Source of the DNA: Alphaproteobacteria bacterium
GTDB taxonomy: Bacteria > Pseudomonadota > Alphaproteobacteria > RF32 > CAG-239
Assembly (NCBI GenBank): GCA_017964705.1
Contig: JAGCRL010000060.1
Span: 1-12,724 of the forward strand
Direction: 5' to 3'
DNA: 12,724 nt
Part shown: positions 1 through 6,300 of the stretch, one piece after another
How the letters are laid out: every line of letters starts with the position of its first letter
How positions within the stretch are numbered: the stretch's first letter is position 1
The notes under the pieces: model-generated
Told to the model about the DNA's origin: nothing
The model's input: only the letters and a program-made list of their open reading frames with translations
The model's database searches: none
Translations under genes and position numbers: made by a program

Positions 1-330
1 GCTGTTTTCAATGTTTGTTAACCTTTCTGTAATCTTTTCAAGTTCCGATTTCTCTTTGGATTCGGACTTCAAACTATAAGTTTCAACTTCAATATTGCCG
101 TCATTGTTCATCCTGCGGACATAAATTTCCTTATTGTCCTTGTTAATACCCATGCAATAAATGTTAGGCATTATTCTAATACCTGACAGTTCATCTATGG
201 ACTTGACAAAGTAACAAGACGCTTGCGGTAATTGTTGTTGAAATTGTTGAATAGGTTGAGTTTGTGGTGGCATTGGCATAGGCTGTTGCACACCATAAGG
301 ATAAAATTGATTAAAATTGTTATTATACAT
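1..330 (-). CDS. Gln/Pro-rich phage protein, 3' end beyond window
   Basis: An open frame runs from ATG at 330 to the window edge (110 codons, no stop). Residues 1-36 are low-complexity, rich in Asn, Gln and Pro, and probably disordered. Residues 39-88 look like a small folded unit with alternating hydrophobic residues (CYFVKSIDEL, IYCMGINK, EIYVRRM). From about residue 89 the chain is highly charged and looks like the start of a coiled coil (KSELEKITERLTNIE). Small phage proteins with this layout (Pro/Gln-rich head, short beta unit, charged helix) are common in gut phage genomes, but I know of no established function. A GAGG ribosome binding site lies 6 nt before the ATG and falls inside a hairpin (335-367). 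The gene follows the terminator at 386-419, so it begins a separate transcription unit. A head or scaffold-related role would be a guess. Confidence 0.8.
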   Translation of the reverse strand, partial: MYNNNFNQFYPYGVQQPMPMPPQTQPIQQFQQQLPQASCYFVKSIDELSGIRIMPNIYCMGINKDNKEIYVRRMNNDGNIEVETYSLKSESKEKSELEKITERLTNIENS

Positions 331-334
331 TTTA

Positions 335-367
335 AACCTCGCTAATGTTGATTACATTAACGAGGTT
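335..367 (-). promoter_or_regulatory. Hairpin enclosing the ribosome binding site of the 330-1 gene
   Basis: On the minus strand, 14-nt arms (367-354 and 348-335) pair fully apart from one G-U wobble, around a 5-nt loop. The GAGG ribosome binding site (340-337) is in the 3' arm, so the folded RNA would block initiation at the ATG at 330. No U-run follows, so this is not an intrinsic terminator. It overlaps the 30-bp inverted repeat at 341-370, so it could act as DNA (operator), as RNA (translation control), or both. The structure is seen directly; its function is inferred. Confidence 0.6.
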
Positions 368-370
368 AGC
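341..370. promoter_or_regulatory. Operator-like inverted repeat, copy 2
   Basis: Reading the minus strand, GCTAAC (370-365), 18 nt, then ATTAGC (346-341). Half-sites and spacing match the copy at 959-988 except for one base. It lies between the terminator at 386-419 and the start of the 330-1 gene. The shared geometry suggests a dimeric DNA-binding protein that recognises both places. A possible extended -10 (TGC TAACCT) overlaps it, as in copy 1, but I see no good -35 here. Confidence 0.5.
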
Positions 371-385
371 AAAGCTTAAAGCGTT

Positions 386-419
386 AAAAAATGGCTAGGA
401 TATGTACTCCTAACCATTT
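386..419 (-). terminator. Intrinsic terminator closing the small-gene unit
   Basis: On the minus strand a 12-bp stem (419-408 with 400-389, one G-U pair) encloses the 7-nt loop GTACATA, followed by a run of six T overlapping the stem end. It starts 4 nt after the stop of the helix-turn-helix gene (426-424), the expected place for the end of that transcript. Transcription of the 330-1 gene then needs either readthrough or its own promoter. Confidence 0.85.
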
Positions 420-423
420 GATT

Positions 424-675
424 TTAAAGGTTTATTATATGATTTATGATTTGTTGATGTATTTTATAAACTTGTCGTTCTTCAAGATGTACGATTTCAG
501 GAATCTCTTTGAATTTCAAACGATGTATATAACGTAAGCACATTATCTGACAACCTTTATCACTGTCAACAACGTCGTTAATCATTCGTTGAAAAAAGTC
601 AGGATAACGTTTAGCAACCTTTTTAAGCCATAGATGTAACCATAAAGCTATTATTTTAGCCTTTATATGATGCAC
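424..675 (-). CDS. Small helix-turn-helix protein, sigma-70 region 4-like
   Basis: I take GTG at 675 as start (83 residues) because GGAGG lies 5 nt before it. An in-frame ATG at 696 would give 90 residues, but its nearest GAGG is only about 2 nt away, too close. The N-terminal third is basic and aromatic (LWLHLWLKKVAKRY). Residues about 43-75 (CLRYIHRLKFKEIPEIV followed by HLEERQVYKIHQQI) fit the sigma-70 region 4 or ArpU/RinA-type pattern: leucine-rich first helix, turn, and a recognition helix ending in RQVYKIH. Phage proteins of this kind often control late transcription. The start overlaps the 30-residue ORF by 20 nt, suggesting coupled translation, and a terminator follows the stop. It could bind the paired inverted repeats nearby; that is inference from position only. 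Confidence 0.65.
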   Translation of the reverse strand: MHHIKAKIIALWLHLWLKKVAKRYPDFFQRMINDVVDSDKGCQIMCLRYIHRLKFKEIPEIVHLEERQVYKIHQQIINHIINL

Positions 676-748
676 GACGACCTCCTCTGCCGCCATGACC
701 TCTACGACGTGTGATTCTAGACGCTAAAACTATCTTTTGAGATGCCAT
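656..748 (-). CDS. 30-residue Arg/Gly-rich basic peptide
   Basis: An ATG at 748 opens 30 codons ending in TAA at 656-658. The peptide starts MASQKIVLASRITRRRGHGG and continues with more Arg/Gly pairs. It has seven Arg, two Lys, six Gly and no acidic residue. An AGGTGA ribosome binding site lies 6 nt before the ATG, and the ATG begins 2 nt after the stop of the upstream membrane protein gene. Its end overlaps the start of the helix-turn-helix gene, out of frame. The tight fit between two genes and the good ribosome binding site argue that it is translated. RGG-like composition suggests nucleic acid binding. Alternatively it is a leader peptide whose translation exposes the next ribosome binding site. 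I recognise no family. Confidence 0.5.
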   Translation of the reverse strand: MASQKIVLASRITRRRGHGGRGGRRASYKG

Positions 749-750
749 CT

Positions 751-957
751 TTATTCACCTTGTGTAATAGTGTTATCACCTGATTCGTTAGTCTGAGATG
801 CGGTAACATAATTCGTTGGTGTATCATTGAAACTTTTATAAATGTAAAATCCAAATAAGAAAGATATCAACAATAAAGCACCGAACATAAGCAGTGCTGT
901 TTGCATACCGGCTTTACGCGCTTCTCTTATAACTTCAATCATTTCTTTATCTTCCAT
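751..957 (-). CDS. Small single-pass membrane protein, function unknown
   Basis: The protein has 68 residues from ATG at 957. The in-frame ATG at 975 is rejected: it has no ribosome binding site and lies at about the predicted transcription start, whereas GTGAGG lies 6 nt before the ATG at 957. Residues 1-17 form a charged, probably cytoplasmic helix (MEDKEMIEVIREARKAG). Residues about 19-40 form one strongly hydrophobic segment (ALLMFGALLLISFLFGFYIY). Residues 41-68 are polar and rich in Thr, Asn and Ser, with no Cys, so it is not a lipoprotein. The gene is first behind the promoter at 981-1009. Size and topology would fit a one-segment holin or another small phage inner-membrane protein, but no endolysin is nearby to support lysis. 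Confidence 0.7.
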   Translation of the reverse strand: MEDKEMIEVIREARKAGMQTALLMFGALLLISFLFGFYIYKSFNDTPTNYVTASQTNESGDNTITQGE

Positions 958-958
958 A

Positions 959-988
959 GCTAACCTCACTTTCATTATTAATGTTAGC
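959..988. promoter_or_regulatory. Operator-like inverted repeat, copy 1
   Basis: On the minus strand, GCTAAC (988-983), 18 nt, GTTAGC (964-959): a perfect 6-bp inverted repeat across 30 bp. The first half-site overlaps the -10 of the promoter at 981-1009 and the second lies between the ribosome binding site and the ATG at 957. Because the predicted transcript begins near 974, the first half would not be in the RNA, which favours a protein-binding operator over an RNA hairpin. Copy 2 is at 341-370. Confidence 0.5.
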
Positions 989-1009
989 AGATTTACAAGA
1001 TATTGTCAA
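981..1009 (-). promoter_or_regulatory. Sigma-70-type promoter for the small-gene unit
   Basis: On the minus strand there is a perfect -35 TTGACA (1009-1004), a 17-bp spacer, and -10 TAACAT (986-981; four of six consensus bases) with an extended TGC just before it. It occupies the 55-bp gap between the membrane protein stop (1013) and the ATG at 957. The expected start point is near 974, giving a leader of about 17 nt. The -10 is overlapped by an inverted repeat, so repression by steric block is plausible. Confidence 0.75.
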
Positions 1010-1012
1010 GAG

Positions 1013-1558
1013 TTAAAATAAACCCCAGCCGATAGCTAAACCGGCATAGATTTCAGCCCAGTTCGTTGGGCTGCTCGCAAACTTACAATTAGGAAAATTA
1101 ACCCAAAAGCAAGCGTTATAGATAAATGGTACAGCAAAGCCCACCGCGATAAAGTGCCACCCCACGAATGGAGCAAGCAAAAGGCTGTATCCGAAATACC
1201 GAACAACCATACCGACAAAACAGTATTGCCGACTACGTTCTTTAAATCCTAGCCATTTACAAATAGGTGCGACAATCCAGTTCATCGCCGGTTTGCGGCC
1301 TTTGGCCATTTCATCATCAATATACTTGTTGTCCTCGGTACCACATTTGAAGTAGTACCAATGACCGCGACACCAGAATATATACACCAGAACGGCAATA
1401 ATTAACGAAATGTACCACGGCTTACCTTGCTTAAAAAACTCCCACAGAAACACCGCTACAATGCACAAAATCATTTGCAAGCCCCGATACTCAAGAAAAT
1501 TAAACTTGCTATCGTAGCCGCCAAAAAACCGCCGCCAAAATGCAAAAAATATTCCCAT
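1013..1558 (-). CDS. Multi-pass membrane protein of unknown function
   Basis: The protein has 181 residues. Its ATG at 1558 overlaps the upstream stop as TAATG, with GGAG 9 nt before it. Hydrophobic stretches at about 27-42, 48-63, 113-133, 134-152 and 165-181 suggest four or five membrane spans. A basic, charged loop at 64-110 (KCGTEDNKYIDDEMAKGRKP and LGFKERSRQY) is probably cytoplasmic. Trp and Phe are abundant and there is no signal peptide. I do not recognise a named family. Its place after the fibre and fibre chaperone would suit a superinfection-exclusion, host-envelope-modifying or lysis-related protein, but nothing in the sequence decides between these. Hand-counted lines here average about 46% GC, well above the gpJ-like gene, so it may have moved with the fibre cassette. 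Confidence 0.8.
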   Translation of the reverse strand: MGIFFAFWRRFFGGYDSKFNFLEYRGLQMILCIVAVFLWEFFKQGKPWYISLIIAVLVYIFWCRGHWYYFKCGTEDNKYIDDEMAKGRKPAMNWIVAPICKWLGFKERSRQYCFVGMVVRYFGYSLLLAPFVGWHFIAVGFAVPFIYNACFWVNFPNCKFASSPTNWAEIYAGLAIGWGLF

Positions 1559-1947
1559 TATTCAGCGCTCCATTCTTCAAATGTCAAAACCTCAATGTTC
1601 GGAAATCCCGATTGCTCCGGTATATTCAGCAAATAAAGCCGATAATTGACAATATCCTGCTGTTCTTTTTCGCTTAAATCAGCCCAGCGTAAAGGATTTG
1701 AAACAATCGGGTCAACATATACTTCCAAATACAAATCGCGCTTGGCTCGTACCTTTACCGCCTTTTCTTCCGTTGTCGGCACTGGTAAATATCCTTTAAC
1801 GTACCAATCGCCGTTATCATTTTGCTCGACTTCTTGCTCGTCGGTGTAACCTTCGGTAGTGAAATAATCCAAATCTTCTGTGCCGTCGATAAGTCTGTAA
1901 TCAATTAACTTCTTTTCGGCTGTCATCTCTTTAATAAGTGCCTGCAT
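1558..1947 (-). CDS. Probable tail fibre assembly chaperone
   Basis: I choose ATG at 1947 (129 residues) because GGAGG lies 5 nt before it. Upstream in-frame starts at 1959 (ATG) and 1971 (TTG) lie within the end of the fibre gene. The C-terminal half has the pattern of phage tail assembly chaperones: RAKRDLYLEVYVDP (about 67-80), then SEKEQQDIVNYRLYLLNIP (92-110) and GFPNIEVLTFEEW (114-126). The family signature is roughly RD..L ... P ... YR..L..L ... FP. The N-terminal half is acidic with a short WYVKGYLP strand. Such proteins are usually encoded right after the fibre they help fold or trimerise, as here: the fibre stop (1951-1949) is 1 nt from this ATG and the ribosome binding site overlaps the last fibre codons. 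It was assigned by pattern and position without a database search. Confidence 0.7.
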   Translation of the reverse strand: MQALIKEMTAEKKLIDYRLIDGTEDLDYFTTEGYTDEQEVEQNDNGDWYVKGYLPVPTTEEKAVKVRAKRDLYLEVYVDPIVSNPLRWADLSEKEQQDIVNYRLYLLNIPEQSGFPNIEVLTFEEWSAE

Positions 1948-1948
1948 C

Positions 1949-3322
1949 TTAACCTCCATAAGGAATTTCAATAAACTGTTTAACCGTCAATGTGCCGGAA
2001 ACCTTGTAAAGTTTATACGAATCTCCGGCTTTAACATCAAAAGCCACATAAAAAGGGTCCTCATTATACCCGTAAACATAGCCGCCGTAAAACGTGAACT
2101 TGTCAGCATTGTTAATCTGAACACGTGCCTCCATAGTTCCATTGTTACCGGAATTTTGAATTGTACCGGCAATTATTACCCGCACATCCTTCGTCGGTGT
2201 GTACTTGGTTTCGGCTGATTTATTCGTTGCTTTGCTATAGTTCGGCACATACCACTTGGCTGTAATTATTTCATTACCCACCACACTTGCGCCCGGTGTC
2301 GGTGCTATCGCATACGGGTCGCCACTTGCCGGATAAATTAAAGACAAATTTGAGTATGTGTATGGATTTTGCGTTGTGCTTGCTGTCGGTTGAAATACCT
2401 GTAACGATGTCCTTATATCGCCGTTCGTTAAATACGTTACTTCCATACCACCAATTCTGTGATTGACGTCTAGACCACCAGCGTCTTGAAATACCCATTG
2501 TCCTGAAGCATTACCCGTTGTCGGAGCAGTACCACGTGTAATTTGCGTATTCTGTACCCTGTATCCGATAGAAGAATACTCTGTAGTTGATTGCACTACT
2601 GGATGAGTTGTAAAAGTTGTTGTATCAGTATAAACTTTCCTTCCGGTTATAGTTTCGTTACCACTACGATGTACGACGTTTGTTGACATCGACGGATTAT
2701 TTACCCAACCTTGCAATGCGACTAAGTTCCGACTGGTATCAGAACTTGCGCCCCACAAATTAGTGTTATTCAAACCATTGTAAGTAATAAAACTTAACTG
2801 CGAACCTGTTTCCGTTGTATCCATTACCAGTTCGCCGTAACCATTACTTTCTGCTGTCGGCGCAAACGCTCTAAACCCAGCGCGGATAATCCCGCCAGTA
2901 TTATACCATATAGAAAAACTACCTATAAAAGAGTCTTGCGAATCACGGAATAAAAAAGCCGTACCGGTATTTGCGCTTGGCGTTGTTCCTTTTGTTACCG
3001 CGGTATTTGTACTACTGATATGTCGATAAGATTCCGTATTGTTTGTCAATGTTAAATTATTTGTAAGTGTTTCAATATACGCATTGAATTTATGAGAGGT
3101 ACTGTTAAAAGTACCTACTTTGCAATCACTTGAACCATCATACATTTTATATGTCCAAGGTGTAGTAGAAGTATCCAACCAAAATGTACCTTGTGTAGCA
3201 TAACTTGGTCTTTGAACACCAGCGTTACAAGTTAAAATATTTTCTTGGTCTTTATCCAAATAATTATCTAATAACTCAGGCCCGGTCGGATTATCACTAT
3301 AATTTACAACATTTTGAGTCAT
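1949..3322 (-). CDS. Tail fibre / receptor-binding protein with duplicated domain
   Basis: The protein has 457 residues. AGGAGA lies 7 nt before the ATG at 3322. Residues 37-63 carry a phage fibre N-terminal motif (QRPSYATQGTFWLDTSTTPW then KMYDG) thought to sit near the tail attachment. Residues about 98-166 and 253-331 are two divergent copies of one domain: YRHI/YRVQ, TKGTTP/TRGTAP, FRDS/FQDA, a Gly-hydrophobic strand, and AFAPTA/VFQPTA. Between them, residues 203-230 hold the fibre motif WVNNP...VVHRSGNETITGRK. A related shorter motif (VVGNEIITAKWYVP) follows copy 2. The last about 90 residues (368-457) are rich in Tyr, Gly and beta-strand pattern and probably form the receptor-binding tip. 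Low Cys and high Thr/Asn/Ser suit a trimeric beta-structured fibre. The chaperone follows directly. Confidence 0.8.
   Translation of the reverse strand: MTQNVVNYSDNPTGPELLDNYLDKDQENILTCNAGVQRPSYATQGTFWLDTSTTPWTYKMYDGSSDCKVGTFNSTSHKFNAYIETLTNNLTLTNNTESYRHISSTNTAVTKGTTPSANTGTAFLFRDSQDSFIGSFSIWYNTGGIIRAGFRAFAPTAESNGYGELVMDTTETGSQLSFITYNGLNNTNLWGASSDTSRNLVALQGWVNNPSMSTNVVHRSGNETITGRKVYTDTTTFTTHPVVQSTTEYSSIGYRVQNTQITRGTAPTTGNASGQWVFQDAGGLDVNHRIGGMEVTYLTNGDIRTSLQVFQPTASTTQNPYTYSNLSLIYPASGDPYAIAPTPGASVVGNEIITAKWYVPNYSKATNKSAETKYTPTKDVRVIIAGTIQNSGNNGTMEARVQINNADKFTFYGGYVYGYNEDPFYVAFDVKAGDSYKLYKVSGTLTVKQFIEIPYGG
2330..2566 (-). repeat. Fibre domain repeat, copy 2 (residues 253-331)
   Basis: This is the protein-level duplicate of residues 98-166 of the same fibre. 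Shared landmarks in order are YR, T(K/R)GT(T/A)P, F(R/Q)D, a beta strand with GG(I/M), FxPTA and a final hydrophobic strand. The copies are divergent in sequence, so the duplication is old. Confidence 0.5.
2825..3031 (-). repeat. Fibre domain repeat, copy 1 (residues 98-166)
   Basis: This is the first copy of the duplicated fibre domain, containing SYRHISS, TKGTTPSANTGTAFLFRDS and FRAFAPTA. It aligns by eye with copy 2 at 2330-2566. Confidence 0.5.
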
Positions 3323-3333
3323 CTAACAATCTC

Positions 3334-6300
3334 CTATATTATTTTACCATAACCTGCTGCCAGATAATCAAAAGACCTAGCAACATACGAATTGAGTGTA
3401 GCATTAAATACTTTAATTGTAAACCCTTGTTTAGTTTTCGCTGCAAATACAATTCTATCATCAACTGCACCGTCTTGAAGTGTAATATTTACAGACGGTT
3501 TTTTACGAAACGGCGCGCTATAAGTAACTGTTGCACCAATATTTGCATTTGTAATCTCAATATCTTCACCACTTTCATATCTGTCCGGCATATCCACTGT
3601 AACATGACATATAGCAACACGCACGGTTAAATTTTCGACATTCTCGCATTTTAAGTACAATCTGAATTTGATATATCTGAAATTCAACTGGCTTGCTGTA
3701 AATAATTCCCAACCAGACCAATTAGTTCCGTCATCTGATAAATTCATTTGTAATTCGACAAGCCAATTAGCGTTATTATTCCAATCAGCTCCTATATCTC
3801 TGATACCATCGGTAACACTTCTGATACCTGTATTAATATCTCTAATTCTGTTACGTTTTTCAAGCGCAGAATAAACATTGGCAGTTAATGAACAATTACA
3901 AACTTCTCCTAAATCAAAGGATTGATTTCTAAAGTAATAATAACCTTCTGTAACACCTCTCGGTAATTCAATTAAATTACCTACTTTTTCAACATTAACT
4001 TTATTACCCAACCAATCAGTTTCTTCAACAAATGTTTCAACTACGTTTTCATACGCACCGGAATTATTTGATATTATAACAGTAGGTTCAAGACTTTCAT
4101 TACCATAAACATCAACAGCTTTAATTAAATATGTACCTTTATGGATAACATTCGTAATAGATGTACCTTTTATATTATCCATAACTATTTGAGCATTAAC
4201 CCAACTAACATTACTTGTCAAACCACTATATCTGATAACATAATGTGAAATATCCAAATCTTTATTAGGTAACCAAGTAAATAAAGCCAAACCATTTGTA
4301 ACACTTACTCGAAATTTTTGGACATTTGCAGGTGGTGTAGAACCACCGATAAACTTTACATTTTTAATTATCAAAGATTCGGAAAGTAATTGTAAACCCG
4401 TTTGACGTTGATAACGAATATCGAAGTCGTAATATTCACCGTCTTTTAACCCTGTAACAACAATTTCATTTGCATCTCTTTTAAGCGTAGTCGGTTTATA
4501 CCATTCCGTAGTATTTTTAACTCTTGCGTAAATTATAGGAATGACATCATCTTCATTCTTGTTAACTAAAGAAATCACCGCAACTGAAGTAAACGACCCA
4601 TCTGTGTTTTTAATACCAACAGTTTCATCAGTTTGTACTTTTGAAGCTAAAATCGGAGCAAAAGGTTGGTAAAAATCACTTGATATAGTAATATTACTGA
4701 CAAAATCAGGTATAGTATCTAAAGGTGTAAATCTCTCCGGTGCATAATTAATAGCTGTTATAGTAGCAGATTGGTCTTTGTTAGGTTTAATTTGTGTAAT
4801 GATTAAATCTAACTCTTTTCCATCTTCTACAAACGCGCACAAGCTACCGATAGCTGGTCTTTGACTATATTGAATACTGGTTTCAAATAAAAATGTATCT
4901 GTAATACCTTGCACGGATTGCAAGAGATGATATTTATAACCTTGTGTAACCTTACTGTCTCTTATACGAACTGCAATATTTGTACTAGTTGGTATATCTA
5001 ATTTATCATCAATGACAAAACCTAAAACAACGGTTGGATTATTAACGTTATCGACAATCAATTCTTTAATGCGACCTTGGCCGACACCAACGAGAATAAC
5101 ATCATTGACTAACGTTATTCTATCACCGCGGTTGAATGTCATACTTTCAAAGTCCATTTTGAATGTATGTGTTTCAGGCTGAAGAATAGCAGTTGCAAAA
5201 TAACGTCTACCATACCAATATGCTAAACTAGCGCTAGTACATGACGGAAATTCCAATCTTTCGTAAAGTGTAGCATTGTTTTTATTATAACCATCAGCAT
5301 ATACAATTCTTTCATCAGTTTCATAACCTTTTTCCGAGTTTCTGAACTCAATTCTCAAAGCGTGAGGAAGGTCAGGATAATTAATATTACCTTTGTAATC
5401 CCAACTGTTACGTGGAGTTACCATACCTTTGATTATAGGGCGCTCATTATCAATAATAACACTGTATATATTATTGATTTTGGACAAGGTTGCAACACCG
5501 GCCGCGCAAATATCATTCAAAACATCGTCAATACTTGTTTCATAATCAATAACTCTGTCGTAAGTCAAATTTTGTGAATTACAATAAACCCACCATTCCT
5601 GTAATTTTGTTATATCAATTTTACTATCCGGTAACCTTTTTGCAAAAGCTGGTGATTGCAAAACATATCTGAAAATATCAGCAGGATTTGAACTTATTTT
5701 ATTGTTCTGCCATGAATTGGTTTTAGGATTATATCTTTTCAACAAAGTCGACGCTATGACATTATAGGTATCTATAACACCGGATAATTGGTCGTTAGCT
5801 TTAATTCTCATAGCCGTTCCTGATATATCAGCAAAACTAACAGGATTAACGTGAGTTATTGATTTCAAAGCTGTCAAATAAGATTTATCTATCATTCTAT
5901 CGTCTGTCGAATCGTTAGTTAAACGTCTAACACGAATATCATATTGACCTTTTCTCGGAAACTTAAATCTTTTACTTTTTCTTAAAGCGACAGATGTAGC
6001 AGCCGAAACTTTTATAGTTCCACTAACACCTTTGATATAACCACCTGATACACTTACACCGACTGCGCTATAATCTGAAAAATCACAAGTAACAACAAAA
6101 TCATTCATGTTGTTAATATATTTACCGACAAGAGTTGAACGATTATCAACATATCTTAATGGTGTATAATTGTCTGATGATATAAGAAATTGTCCACATA
6201 TATAACCTAATACTACATTTCCTTCCGGTAAACTAGGCCAAACTACAGAACCTTGATAACCTGTAGTTTGTGTACTGTAAATACTACCATTGTAAGTATC

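Noticed and set aside
335-367. Hairpin at 335-367 as a second intrinsic terminator
   Set aside because: No U-run follows it on either strand; the terminator at 386-419 already closes the upstream unit.
676-696. ATG at 696 as start of the helix-turn-helix protein
   Set aside because: The nearest GAGG is only about 2 nt upstream, whereas GGAGG is ideally placed for GTG at 675; kept as an alternative in the feature text.
751-957. Calling the 68-residue membrane protein a holin
   Set aside because: Topology fits, but many small phage membrane proteins look alike and no endolysin or spanin is present in the window.
3205-3630. 141-residue plus-strand ORF across the fibre/gpJ-like junction
   Set aside because: It spans the ends of two good minus-strand genes, has odd composition rich in Cys, Asn and Ile, and no known motif.
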